A stretch of DNA of 52,949 bases from COMBO-56-21 sp038852315. Lineage in GTDB: Archaea > Thermoplasmatota > Thermoplasmata > UBA10834. A model generated the notes under the pieces. That model worked only from the letters and a program-made list of their open reading frames with translations. It was not told the DNA's origin and did no database searches. The position numbers were made by a program, and so were the translations under genes. The DNA lies in assembly GCA_038852315.1 (NCBI GenBank), contig JAWCKF010000011.1:1-52949 (forward strand), read 5' to 3'. Position 1 is the first letter of the stretch, and each line of letters opens with the position of its first letter. This document shows positions 16,716 through 25,063 of the stretch, piece by piece.

Positions 16716-16960
16716 AAATCGAGGTGTTTGGAACAGGGTGTTCAAAGTGCAACATGCTAGAGGCGAATGTGAGGAAGGTGCTCAGCAGCCTCGGAGTGCA
16801 GGCTGAGGTCACGAAAATCACAGACATCGGACAGATGATAGACAGAGGCTTGATGGTCACGCCCGCTCTCGCGATCGACGGCGAGGTCGTCGTGGCTGGG
16901 CGGGTGGCATCGGTGGGAGAGCTCACCGAGCTGATAGATGCGAGGAGGAAGAAACCGTGA
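16712..16960 (+). CDS. redox-active disulfide protein (thioredoxin_3 family)
   Basis: An 82-residue glutaredoxin-like thioredoxin fold with C10-SK-C13 in FGTGCSKCNML and the cis-Pro segment MVTPALAIDGEVV. Such archaeal mini-thioredoxins exchange disulfides and are often encoded beside ArsP permeases. ATG 16712 is chosen because GAGGTG lies nine bases upstream and it overlaps the previous stop as ATGA; the frame extends further up, without support. It could deliver electrons to arsenate reductase or keep arsenical thiol complexes reduced. It overlaps the ferredoxin gene by four bases. Confidence 0.82.
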   Translation: MKIEVFGTGCSKCNMLEANVRKVLSSLGVQAEVTKITDIGQMIDRGLMVTPALAIDGEVVVAGRVASVGELTELIDARRKKP

Positions 16961-17238
16961 GCGGACGCGTGTACTACGGCATCCCCAGACGGGAGATCGC
17001 GTGGCTCCCTACAGTCGATGCGCGCCGGTGCAACGGGTGCGGAGTCTGCATCAGCTTCTGCCCTAATGGGGTCTACGCCCTTGAGAAGGGCAGGGCCGTG
17101 ATGCGCAACCCATACGGCTGTGAGGCCGGGTGCTCCGGCTGCGTGCGGAAGTGCAGTGAACATGCCATCTCGTTTCCTTCCCTGATTCAGCTGAGGGAGG
17201 CCTTGAAATCTCTCCGAGCAAGGCACGTGCAGGGGTGA
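16957..17238 (+). CDS. two-cluster ferredoxin-like protein in the ars operon
   Basis: A 93-residue protein with two sets of four cysteines. The first is canonical, C25-x2-C28-x2-C31-x3-C35. The second, C55-x3-C59-x2-C62-x3-C66, has one extra residue in the first gap, as in alvin-type or modified ferredoxins. Two [4Fe-4S] clusters are expected. A C-terminal helix of about 25 residues follows. It starts at GTG 16957 overlapping the stop of the disulfide protein (GTGA) and itself overlaps acr3 by four bases. A ferredoxin locked between a dithiol protein and an arsenite exporter suggests ferredoxin-driven thiol or arsenic reduction (inference). Confidence 0.82.
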   Translation: MSGRVYYGIPRREIAWLPTVDARRCNGCGVCISFCPNGVYALEKGRAVMRNPYGCEAGCSGCVRKCSEHAISFPSLIQLREALKSLRARHVQG

Positions 17239-18380
17239 ATCGGGACATGTCCACTCGAACGACTGGTTCTGGTGCGGGCGAAACCACAGAGAAGAGACTC
17301 TCTTTCTTGAACAAATATCTGACACTTTGGATATTTCTGGCGATCTTCTTGGGGATCGGCCTTGGCGCTGCCGTCCCTGGCGTTGCCGAAGGTCTTAACG
17401 AACTGAGCGTCGGCACCACGTCCATCCCTATCGCGATTGGCCTGATACTCATGATGTGGCCTCCGCTGGCCAAGGTGAGATACGAGGAGCTGAAGCAGAT
17501 ACCGCGTCAGCCAGAGGCCAAGAAGATGTTCGGAACATCACTGGCGCTCAACTACATAGTGGGCCCGTTGCTCATGTTCTCGCTCGCGTGGATCTTCCTT
17601 CCTGACAACGTCTATTTCCGGATCGGCCTGATACTCACGGGGGTCGCCCGGTGCATAGCAATGGTGATAGTCTGGAACAGCCTCGCCGAGGGCGACCCTG
17701 AGTATGCGGCCATACTCGTCGCGCTCAACTCAGTGTTCCAGATCGCCCTGTACTCGTTCTATGCATACTTCCTCGTGGCGATAGCCTCAGACTGGGTGTC
17801 GCCGGGTTCGGGCACGGAGATACACATTGGTGTGTGGGAGGTGGCACAGAGCGTCCTGATCTACCTGGGCATCCCATTCATGATGGGGATAGCGACCAGG
17901 TATCTCCTACTGCCGAGAGGAGGAGCCGAGTGGTACAACGGCAGGTTGATGCCCGCTCTGGGCAAGGTCTCGCTGCTCGCACTGCTGTTCACGATAGTCG
18001 TGATGTTCGCCTTCAAGGGCGAATACATACTCGACCAACCGTTCGAAGTCGTCAGGGTCGCGATACCACTGGCATTCTACTTCGTCATCATGTTCTTCCT
18101 CTCGTTTGGCCTTTCCATCAAGCTGAAGTTTGACTACCCGCACGCGACTGCCCAGAGCTTCACGGCCGCGAGCAACAACTTCGAGCTAGCAATCGCGGTA
18201 TCGATAGGCGTGTTCGGCATCGGATCGCTAGTGGCCTTCGCCGCGGTGATAGGCCCGCTGATCGAGGTGCCTGTGCTGATAAGCCTGGTGAATGTGGCCT
18301 TCTGGATAAAGAAGAGATACTATGGCCCGGATGGGAGGCTCCTGGCCGCGGCGGCGGCCGCGGGTGGAGGGGCGAAATGA
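17235..18380 (+). CDS. acr3: ACR3-family arsenite efflux transporter
   Basis: A 381-residue membrane protein with ten predicted helices, the BART-superfamily ACR3 type that extrudes As(OH)3 driven by the proton motive force. The hallmark GVARCIAMVIVWN holds the conserved, transport-essential Cys at residue 140, and the later SNNFELAIAVSIGVFG contains the conserved Glu. The start is GTG 17235 (overlapping GTGA with the ferredoxin) or ATG 17247. It completes a pathway with arsC (845-1336), although the two are not adjacent. Its final bases overlap the next small gene as ATGA. Confidence 0.92.
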   Translation: MNRDMSTRTTGSGAGETTEKRLSFLNKYLTLWIFLAIFLGIGLGAAVPGVAEGLNELSVGTTSIPIAIGLILMMWPPLAKVRYEELKQIPRQPEAKKMFGTSLALNYIVGPLLMFSLAWIFLPDNVYFRIGLILTGVARCIAMVIVWNSLAEGDPEYAAILVALNSVFQIALYSFYAYFLVAIASDWVSPGSGTEIHIGVWEVAQSVLIYLGIPFMMGIATRYLLLPRGGAEWYNGRLMPALGKVSLLALLFTIVVMFAFKGEYILDQPFEVVRVAIPLAFYFVIMFFLSFGLSIKLKFDYPHATAQSFTAASNNFELAIAVSIGVFGIGSLVAFAAVIGPLIEVPVLISLVNVAFWIKKRYYGPDGRLLAAAAAAGGGAK

Positions 18381-18515
18381 TTTGCGAGACCTGTAGACTC
18401 TATCCCCGAGTGCGAGCTACAGCCACCGAAGGAGAACGAAACGTGCCCGTACTTCGAACCCAAGGAGAGGCTCAGGCTCACCTACACGGAGTCAGGATGG
18501 AAGATGGGGGAATGA
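18377..18515 (+). pseudogene. Cys-rich mini-protein, disrupted by a one-base insertion
   Basis: ATG 18377 overlaps the acr3 stop. After MICETCRLYP the frame breaks at a CCCC run near 18403-18406. Removing one C lets the frame continue as ECELQPPKENETCPYFEPKE and end at 18515, a 45-residue protein with four cysteines (C-x2-C-x6-C-x11-C) and a CPYF motif, a believable metal-binding peptide. Read as is, the frame instead gives a 94-residue product rich in Gly and Arg with no protein-like character. Either a real lesion or a homopolymer error. The tight coupling to acr3 suggests it was an arsenic or metal-handling accessory. Confidence 0.55.
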
Positions 18516-18708
18516 GCATAGGAGGCATGGGAGCCCGACGCCCATCCCTTCATGCCAGGGGTTCAGGTGCTGTAGACGGACCAGAGAGGTTGGCCGCTTG
18601 TTCGCCTGACAGGATGACGACTGGTGGCAACAACTCCGTTCGCGGGGTCACCGCAGGATGACTGAGAAAACTATCGAGTTGATGTGTGAGTAAGAAGGTG
18701 AAAGTGCC

Positions 18709-19155
18709 ATGGCTGAAGTGAAGCAGATGGAATGGAAGGCGGGAGAGAACACGCACGAGAGTCTAATCTACGTGTGCTTCGGAGGATTGTCGAACACGGG
18801 CATAACGGCCGCTCTGGCTAGCATGGAGGCCGTGAAGGAGCTGGGACTGCAGAAGGTTGCGATTGGATGCCTAGCAGGGCTTCCGACAGACGTGGGTCCA
18901 GTACACGGCAAGAGCAGGGCGGCCAAGAGGATAGTCACGGTCGACGGCTGTCCCTTCGAATGCAGCAGGAAGATCGTGGAAAGGGCTGGCTTCAAGGTGA
19001 CGAAGAGCATCGTGCTAGTGCGGGACATAGGCATGGTGAAAAAGGCTTTGCACGAGGATATCGGAAGCGGGGCCGCCAAACCGATGATGGCGTATGTGTC
19101 CGACGACGATGTGCAGAAGGCCAAACGGCTCATAGTGGATGCACTGAAGGAATAG
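18709..19155 (+). CDS. DGC-type putative zinc-binding protein
   Basis: A 148-residue soluble protein matching the DGC-domain family (putative zinc-binding, PF08859-like). Landmarks: CFGGLSNTG near the N-terminus, a Cys in GCLAGLP, and the name-giving VDGCPFECSRK followed by a helix. Cysteines at these places are proposed metal ligands; the family function is unknown, though members occur near redox and metal-resistance genes. ATG 18709 is preceded by AAGGTGAAAG at good spacing. It follows the arsenic genes in the same direction after 193 bases that I could not assign, so it may belong to the same regulon. Confidence 0.75.
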   Translation: MAEVKQMEWKAGENTHESLIYVCFGGLSNTGITAALASMEAVKELGLQKVAIGCLAGLPTDVGPVHGKSRAAKRIVTVDGCPFECSRKIVERAGFKVTKSIVLVRDIGMVKKALHEDIGSGAAKPMMAYVSDDDVQKAKRLIVDALKE

Positions 19156-19416
19156 GGTGATCCGGATCTAAAGTCACTTGCTGGACGAGACCAGGTGGGA
19201 CAGGGTCCCCTATGGCAGCTCGCGCCCCAGGGATGGGTTTTGGGACAATCTTAGCCTCAACCACGCCCCCGCGTGAAGGGATTCGGAGATGGCACCTGAG
19301 AGGGCGTGAACTCGCTCAAGAACTCTATGGCCAGAATCAGCTTGAAAGAATAGCTGAAGGGGTTTCTGCGAATCAATACGAAACGAACCGATAATTCACC
19401 TGGATGAACTTAACGA

Positions 19417-19599
19417 TCAGAACGTGCTTCTTCGCGGTGGTCTGTGCTTCTGGAAGCATGCTTGGCAGTAGACAGGCCTTCCCTCTGTGGGCTTGAAGGG
19501 GACCTCCGCCTCAGACCCGCAGTCTGTGCACGTTATCTTGTGCATCTCCCTGGGGCCCGAGTCGTGTCTGCGGCCGCTTCCATACGTGCCGTAACTCAT
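19417..19599 (-). CDS. small zinc-ribbon protein (CxxC-x17-CxxC)
   Basis: A 60-residue protein: a short Gly/Arg-rich lead followed by ITCTDCGSEAEVPFKPTEGRPVYCQACF, a single zinc ribbon with two CxxC knuckles. Proteins with this layout (CTDCG...PVYCxxCF) are widespread in archaea and candidate bacterial phyla and are thought to bind nucleic acid; no function is established. The ATG at 19599 is preceded by GAAAGGAGAAAG, a good ribosome binding site. It stands alone, upstream of the P-type ATPase on the same strand coordinate order but transcribed after it. Confidence 0.75.
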   Translation of the reverse strand: MSYGTYGSGRRHDSGPREMHKITCTDCGSEAEVPFKPTEGRPVYCQACFQKHRPPRRSTF

Positions 19600-19728
19600 T
19601 GCGCTTTCTCCTTTCTTGCGTGAGCGCGGTCTGCGCTCGCCGCATGTGTGCCTAACGTGTCCTAGTACAAGTAATGATGCCTGCTACATCAAACGGGGCC
19701 GTGGGGCCATCCTGCCCGCGAATGCGCT

Positions 19729-22491
19729 TCAGGCGAGAGCAGTGCCTTTCCCGAGGCGGTTCGACATCCTTGACTGAACGAGTTTCCGAAGCTCATCGAC
19801 GACCAGTATAGAGGCGGAAACGGCGAGGACGAACGCCCATTCTGACAATGAGAGGGGAACGGTGCCGAGAGCTGTGCGGAGCGGAGGCAGGGTCGTAGCC
19901 AGCAGGTTCAACAGGAAGGACGAACACGCAGCAATGAGCAGGTATCTGTTCGAGAAGAAGCCTATCTTGAAGATCGACCTCGTCCTCGACCTGCAGTTGA
20001 GCGCGTTGAACACTTGGAACATCGCCATCGTCGCGAATGCGATGGTCCTCGCGCTGCCCTCGCCCTCCTCGCTCCACTCGCTGTTGAAGAGGAACAGCGT
20101 GCCCGCAGCCATCAATATGCCCAGTACTATGACGTTTTGGACCATCGTAACGTCAATCAGCTTGGCACCCGGCTTCCTAGGAGGCGTGTGCATCACATCC
20201 TCCTCCTTGGGCTCGAGTGCGAGGGTCTTGTCCAGCAAACCGTCGGTGACGAGATTGATCCAGAGTATCATGATCGGCGTCAGGATGAGCGGAGCCCCTG
20301 GTATCAGCACGAGCGCCGCCTGGATAGTGAGTATCTCACCCGTGTTCGTGCTTATGAGGTATTTGACCACCTTGCGTATGTTTTCGAAGACGACCCGGCC
20401 CTCCTCCACGGCGTTGACTATGGAGGCGAAGTTGTCGTCCGCCAATACCATCTCCGCGGTCTCCTTCGTGACGTCAGTCCCGGTTATGCCCATGGATATG
20501 CCCACTGTGGCCGCCTTCAGCGCTGGTGCGTCGTTCACCCCGTCGCCCGTCATGGCGACTATGTGCCCCCTCCTCCTGAGGGACTCGACTATCCTGTGCT
20601 TGTGTGAGGGGGAGACCCGGGCGAACACCGCAACATCCTCTATCACGGCATCCAGCTCCTCATCAGTGAGGTCGTGCATGTCCTCTCCCGTAAGGACTTT
20701 CTGGCCTTCGTCCAGGACGCCTATCTCTCTGGCGACTGCCTCCGCTGTCAGCCTGTGATCGCCCGTCAGCATGAACACCCTTATCCCTGCGGCCTTGCAG
20801 AGGCTCACCGCTGCCTTGGCCTCAGGCCTCGGCGGGTCCTCTATTCCCACAAGCCCGAGGAAAACGAGAGTGGGCGAACGCTGCTCGAGACTCCTCTTCA
20901 CTTCCTCCACTCTGCTGGCAGAGAATGCTGCGTGGGCAACTGCGAGAACCCTCTTCGCCTCAGAGGCCATGCGGGAGGCGTCCTGGAGAGCGGCCGCCTT
21001 CCTCTCAGGAGTCAGCTCCCGGGATCGTCCTCCGTGCATCTCCTCGGAGCACATCTCGAGGACGGTCTCGGGGGCACCCTTCACATAGACTGCCACCTCC
21101 GATTCAGAGATCCTGTGAAAAGTCGCCATGTACCTCCTCTTGGCGTCGAACGGTATCTCGTCAATCCTGGGCTCCAAGACCCTCACCTCCTCGTGTGAAA
21201 CGCCGGCCTTCTCGGCTGCTACGACCAGCGCTCCCTCAGTCGGGTCCCCGTGTATCTCCCATCTAGGTCCCTCCTCGAGCTCGTGCCTCCTCAGGTGCGA
21301 ATCGTTGCACTGCACGGAGGCTTTGAGCAGCAGGTTCAGCTGCTCAGCCGTCTCCCTGTCAATCTCCCTGCCATCGATCGAAAGCCCACCTTCCGGGGCG
21401 TAGCCAACACCGGTAACTGAAACGCTCGCGTCACGCACGACTATCTCAGTCAAAGTCATCTGGTTGGTCGTCAGGGTCCCTGTCTTGTCCGTGCATATAG
21501 CCGTCACGGATCCGAGGGTCTCCACCGCAGGCAGCTTCCTGATGAGCGCGTTCCTCCTGACCATCCTGTGGGCCCCTATAGCGAGTGTGATCGTCATCAC
21601 AACGAGGAGCCCTTCTGGGATGGCCGACACGGCAGAGGCTATGGCGAAGAGCAACACCTCGATGAACTCGAATCCCCTGAGCAGGCCGATGGCAAGGGTG
21701 AGGAGGCTTGCGAACAGGGCGAAGGCGCCGAGCTTCTTGCTGAGGTCTCTAGTCCTCCTGTGGAGCGGGGTCTCTACCTTCTTCGTGCTGCTTATCAGTG
21801 CCGCGATCTTGCCGATCTCAGTGTTCTGGCCGGTCGCGAACACGACGGCCTTGCCCCGGCCATGCGTGACTATAGTGCCTGAGTACGCGATGTTCCTCCT
21901 GTCGGCGACCTCGGCACCCTCTGGAACGACGTCCGTGCTCTTTGGTACGGGCACGGACTCGCCCGTCAGCATCGCCTCGTCTATCTCGAGGTTCGCCGCT
22001 TCGAATATCCTCGCGTCAGCGGACACCTTGTCGCCCGCTTCGAGGAGCAGCACGTCGCCAGGAACGATGGCGTTCGCCTTGACCTTGACCTCCAGGCTCT
22101 CATTGCCCCGTCTGGGGTCGCGGCGAAGGACCTCGGCCTCTGGACTCGTGATCGCCCTGAGCGCCTCGAGGGCCCTCTCCGCCCTGTACTCCTGAACGAA
22201 ACCCATCAGGGCATTGAACAGGATTATGACAGCGATGACCGCTACGTCAATGGTCTTGCCAGCGATGAAGGAGATGACGGCGGCAGCTGCGAGCACACCG
22301 TTGAGCGGGTTCTTGGTCTGCGCAATCAAGATGCCGAGCTTGCTGACCCCTTGCTCCCTCGCAATCTCGTTAGGCCCGTGCTGTTCAAGCCGCCTCTTCG
22401 CCTCTAACTCCGACAGACCTCCGGGGTCGGAGTCTAGGCTCTTGAAGACCTCACGTGTGTCCAAGCTGTGCCATAGTGGTTCTTCGGACAT
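19729..22491 (-). CDS. P2-type cation-transporting ATPase, Ca2+-ATPase-like
   Basis: A 920-residue P-type ATPase. In order: N-terminal cation-ATPase domain (1-70), TM1-2, actuator domain with LTGES (175-179), TM3-4 with PEGL (292-295), phosphorylation site D335 in CTDKTGTL, nucleotide-binding domain with KGAPE, hinge motif TGDGVNDAPALK, and six C-terminal helices. The TM5 NTGE and TM6 LWINLVTDG match the Ca2+-ligand positions of SERCA-type pumps (Asn, Glu, Asn, Asp), supporting Ca2+ transport, though related Na+ or Mn2+ pumps cannot be excluded. The length is typical. A CBS-domain gene lies 126 bases upstream on the same strand. Confidence 0.88.
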   Translation of the reverse strand: MSEEPLWHSLDTREVFKSLDSDPGGLSELEAKRRLEQHGPNEIAREQGVSKLGILIAQTKNPLNGVLAAAAVISFIAGKTIDVAVIAVIILFNALMGFVQEYRAERALEALRAITSPEAEVLRRDPRRGNESLEVKVKANAIVPGDVLLLEAGDKVSADARIFEAANLEIDEAMLTGESVPVPKSTDVVPEGAEVADRRNIAYSGTIVTHGRGKAVVFATGQNTEIGKIAALISSTKKVETPLHRRTRDLSKKLGAFALFASLLTLAIGLLRGFEFIEVLLFAIASAVSAIPEGLLVVMTITLAIGAHRMVRRNALIRKLPAVETLGSVTAICTDKTGTLTTNQMTLTEIVVRDASVSVTGVGYAPEGGLSIDGREIDRETAEQLNLLLKASVQCNDSHLRRHELEEGPRWEIHGDPTEGALVVAAEKAGVSHEEVRVLEPRIDEIPFDAKRRYMATFHRISESEVAVYVKGAPETVLEMCSEEMHGGRSRELTPERKAAALQDASRMASEAKRVLAVAHAAFSASRVEEVKRSLEQRSPTLVFLGLVGIEDPPRPEAKAAVSLCKAAGIRVFMLTGDHRLTAEAVAREIGVLDEGQKVLTGEDMHDLTDEELDAVIEDVAVFARVSPSHKHRIVESLRRRGHIVAMTGDGVNDAPALKAATVGISMGITGTDVTKETAEMVLADDNFASIVNAVEEGRVVFENIRKVVKYLISTNTGEILTIQAALVLIPGAPLILTPIMILWINLVTDGLLDKTLALEPKEEDVMHTPPRKPGAKLIDVTMVQNVIVLGILMAAGTLFLFNSEWSEEGEGSARTIAFATMAMFQVFNALNCRSRTRSIFKIGFFSNRYLLIAACSSFLLNLLATTLPPLRTALGTVPLSLSEWAFVLAVSASILVVDELRKLVQSRMSNRLGKGTALA

Positions 22492-22617
22492 CTTGTTGCT
22501 CCACTAGCTGATCAGTACGACGTGATCCTGCGCGGAATCTCTCCCTGACCATGGGCTTGACCAAGGACGCTTTGACGAAGCAATGTATGCCTCTGCGAAC
22601 AGGCTGCTCGAACCTAC

Positions 22618-23100
22618 TCACTCGCCCTCGACGAGGAGGTGGTCCATGAGGTCTCCTCTGGACACGATGCCGACGAGCTTTCTGCCCTCCACCACGGGCA
22701 AGCTTCGAAGGCCGAATTCCACCATGTATTCGACCGCGCGCTCGATTGTGTCGTCTGGTCTGAGAGAGACTGTCGCACGCCTCATGATGTCTCCCACGCG
22801 CTTCGCGTACAGGTCGAAGAATCGGCTGACCCTGAATTGGATCCCCATGCTGAACGCACGCATGAAATCGAGCTTGGTGACGATTCCGATGAGCTCCCCG
22901 TTCTCCACGACAGGGAACGAGTTGAAATCGTGTTTCTCGAACAGCCGCTTCAGCTCCTTTATGCTCGTGTCCCTGCTCACCGTCACGACTTCTCTGGTCA
23001 TGACCTCAGCAACGGGCATGTCACTTATCCTGTAAGACCTCCTCTCCTCCGTTCTCGGCTTCGAAGGCTCGCGCTTCTTGAGCATGGCCAGTGCCACCAC
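22618..23100 (-). CDS. stand-alone tandem CBS-domain protein
   Basis: A 160-residue protein consisting of a basic lead (about 1-25) and two CBS domains: VAEVMTREVVTVSRDTS...FNSFPVVENGELIGIVTKLDF and VGDIMRRATVSLRPDD...LRSLPVVEGRKLVGIVSRGDL. Such pairs bind AMP, ATP or SAM as sensors. It precedes the P-type ATPase on the same strand and is divergent from the DASS transporter, so it may regulate either, but no fusion or overlap ties it to one. ATG 23055 at MSDMP-like positions is not in frame; the first in-frame start at 23100 (GTG) is used. Confidence 0.8.
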   Translation of the reverse strand: MVALAMLKKREPSKPRTEERRSYRISDMPVAEVMTREVVTVSRDTSIKELKRLFEKHDFNSFPVVENGELIGIVTKLDFMRAFSMGIQFRVSRFFDLYAKRVGDIMRRATVSLRPDDTIERAVEYMVEFGLRSLPVVEGRKLVGIVSRGDLMDHLLVEGE

Positions 23101-23161
23101 GCGACCGAAGGGCTTTGTCGTGTATGATGTTTTCGGTCAGATCGGGCCATGGCCCACGGGT

Positions 23162-23170
23162 TTGATATAA
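23162..23170 (+). promoter_or_regulatory. TATA-like box for the DASS transporter
   Basis: TTGATATAA lies 32-40 bases before ATG 23202, placing transcription start near 23193 with a very short leader that still includes GGAG at 23188-23191. Confidence 0.5.
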
Positions 23171-23201
23171 CACGGATGCGGATGACAGGAGCACGATCAG
23201 G

Positions 23202-24692
23202 ATGCAGCCAAGGGACGGACAGAAACCCTTTTCGAGGTTTGCCTGGCTGGGCAGAGAGATAAACGAGATATCGCCCACCTTCTTCAAGTTCTTCTCGAAG
23301 CTGCCTGGGACAATACAGAGATCAATCAAGGTGACGCTCCCCTTCGCGATGCTGGCGATCATCACCGTCCTCCCACTTGATCTGGATTCCAAGGTCCAGC
23401 ACGCATTGGCCACTTTCGTCTGCGTATCCCTTCTCTGGACGCTGGGAGGATTGCCGCTCCCCGTGACCGCGCTCCTTGTTCCTGTCCTCCTCACATTCTA
23501 CGGCATATTCCCCCACCCAGCAGATGCGCTCGTGCCCTTCGCCGACCCAGTCGTCTATCTTCTCATGGGGGGCCTGATACTGGCCGCGGCCTTTCAGAAG
23601 CACGGGGTTGACAAGAGATTGGCATACTACGTCGTCTCAAGATTCGGCGGCGACATCCCGAAGGTGCTACTCGCATTCATGCTGGTCGCCGCGTTGCTTT
23701 CGATGTGGATCTCCAACACCGCAACAGTGGCCTTGCTGATCCCGGTTGTGCTCGGAGTCGCCGCGCGAGTGCAGGAGGACAAGGGCAGGCTATCGGTCCT
23801 CTTCCTCATCGGGATAGGGATAGGTTCCGCACTGGGAGGAATGGCCACCGTCACCGGCTCGGCCCCGAACGCGGTAGCGTCAGCACTCATCGCCCAGAGA
23901 ACCACTTGGTCCTTCGTGGACTGGATGAAGATCGGCCTTCCGACTAGCATGATGCTGCTGGCGACCTCCTGGTACGTTCTGCAGAGGACATTCCCGGTCA
24001 CGAGCAGGAGGCTGGACACGGACCCGATAAGGGATGAGCTCAAGAGAATGGGGCCGCTCACGCAAGGAGAGAAGAAGACACTTGCGATATTCCTGCCGAC
24101 CGTGGCATTATGGATCGGAGGCGCGAGCATAGGGGGACTATTCGGACTCGAACCCGGCTTCATGAGCGCAACGATCGTGGCTCTGACAGCCGCGGTGCTG
24201 CTGTTCCTCTCGCGAACGCTGGAATGGCAGGATGCGAGGTCGATTTCATGGGACATCTTCCTCATCATCGGTGCTGGCCTCGCGCTGGGAAGAGGACTTC
24301 AGGTCTCAGGCGCCGCTGAATGGATGGCCGCCATGATCGCCGGAGCGACAGGGGAGCTGCACATCCTGATAGTGATGGTGGTCGTCGCGTTCGTCTCGGT
24401 TCTTCTCTCGAACTTCATGAGCAACACAGCGACCGCGGCGATCTTGGCGCCCGTGCTGATAAGCGTGGCTGATGCGATGGGTGTAGACCTCAAGTTCCTC
24501 GTCCTGGTCTGCGGCCTATCGGTCTCGCTCTCCTTCGTGACTCCGATAGGAACACCTCCGTTCACGCTCATCTTCTCCACTGGCATGGTCTCCAGAAAGG
24601 ACCTCGCTAGGGGAGGGCTGATGGTGACGGTGCCGGCGGCGCTGATAGTCGTGCTCATGGTGTTCCTGATGGTTGGATTTGGAGCTGTGTGA
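23202..24692 (+). CDS. DASS/SLC13-family divalent anion:Na+ symporter-like transporter
   Basis: A 496-residue membrane protein with about 12 helices. The two SNTxT signature motifs of the divalent anion:sodium symporter family are present, SNTATVALLIPVVLG and MSNTATAAILAPVLIS, which coordinate Na+ and substrate carboxylates. Other landmarks are GSAPNAVASALI and the final FVTPIGTPPFTLIF. Substrates of the family are di- or tricarboxylates, sulfate or phosphate; none can be picked here. ATG 23202 follows a TATA-like box and GGAG. Its stop is 14 bases before the Rossmann-domain gene, suggesting an operon of two. Confidence 0.85.
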   Translation: MQPRDGQKPFSRFAWLGREINEISPTFFKFFSKLPGTIQRSIKVTLPFAMLAIITVLPLDLDSKVQHALATFVCVSLLWTLGGLPLPVTALLVPVLLTFYGIFPHPADALVPFADPVVYLLMGGLILAAAFQKHGVDKRLAYYVVSRFGGDIPKVLLAFMLVAALLSMWISNTATVALLIPVVLGVAARVQEDKGRLSVLFLIGIGIGSALGGMATVTGSAPNAVASALIAQRTTWSFVDWMKIGLPTSMMLLATSWYVLQRTFPVTSRRLDTDPIRDELKRMGPLTQGEKKTLAIFLPTVALWIGGASIGGLFGLEPGFMSATIVALTAAVLLFLSRTLEWQDARSISWDIFLIIGAGLALGRGLQVSGAAEWMAAMIAGATGELHILIVMVVVAFVSVLLSNFMSNTATAAILAPVLISVADAMGVDLKFLVLVCGLSVSLSFVTPIGTPPFTLIFSTGMVSRKDLARGGLMVTVPAALIVVLMVFLMVGFGAV

Positions 24693-24706
24693 CAGGAGGT
24701 GTGAGG

Positions 24707-25057
24707 ATGAAGGTGCTGGTGGTTGGTGGGGGGAAGCTCGGATCGATGGTGATAAGACAGCTCAGGAAGAACCCGAGGCTGGAGATCGTCGTGGCGGACC
24801 CGCACAGGAACCCGTGCGCGGTCGCTGAGGACAGGCTGTGCGATTTCCATCTTCGGGTCCATGTGACGCCCCTGAACTTCAAGGAGGTCGTCGACCGGGT
24901 CAAACCCGACCTCGTCGTCCTGGCCAGGACGACAGAAGACTGGGAGCAGTCGGATGTGCCCATGGGAGCCCAGTATGTCGCTGGCATGGAGCGGGAGCTG
25001 ACCAAGGGCGATGTCCCCGTGCTGCCCGTGTCCGAGCAGGTGATGGGGCTCCACTGA
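24707..25057 (+). CDS. single-domain Rossmann (TrkA-N/RCK-like) protein
   Basis: A 116-residue protein starting directly with a dinucleotide-binding fold: VLVVGGGKLGSMV (GxGxxG) at residues 3-15 and VVADPH at the end of strand 2, then VKPDLVVLA. It resembles the N-terminal half of TrkA/KtrA regulators of cation transport but lacks the ligand-binding TrkA-C domain. ATG 24707 is supported by AGGAGGTG upstream; a GTG at 24689 would overlap the transporter stop. Following a DASS transporter so closely, it may report redox or nucleotide state to that transporter (inference). C-terminal residues 85-116 look like a helix plus strand with VPVLPVSEQV. Confidence 0.7.
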   Translation: MKVLVVGGGKLGSMVIRQLRKNPRLEIVVADPHRNPCAVAEDRLCDFHLRVHVTPLNFKEVVDRVKPDLVVLARTTEDWEQSDVPMGAQYVAGMERELTKGDVPVLPVSEQVMGLH

Positions 25058-25063
25058 GGGTCG

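Noticed and set aside
18512..18661. Possible small gene starting in ATGA overlap after the Cys-rich mini-protein
   Set aside because: Gly/Arg/Ser-rich translation with random third-position use; no supporting signal beyond the overlap.
19212..19394. Plus-strand open frame of 60 codons between the DGC gene and the zinc-ribbon gene
   Set aside because: No ribosome binding site, no motif and codon use unlike its neighbours.
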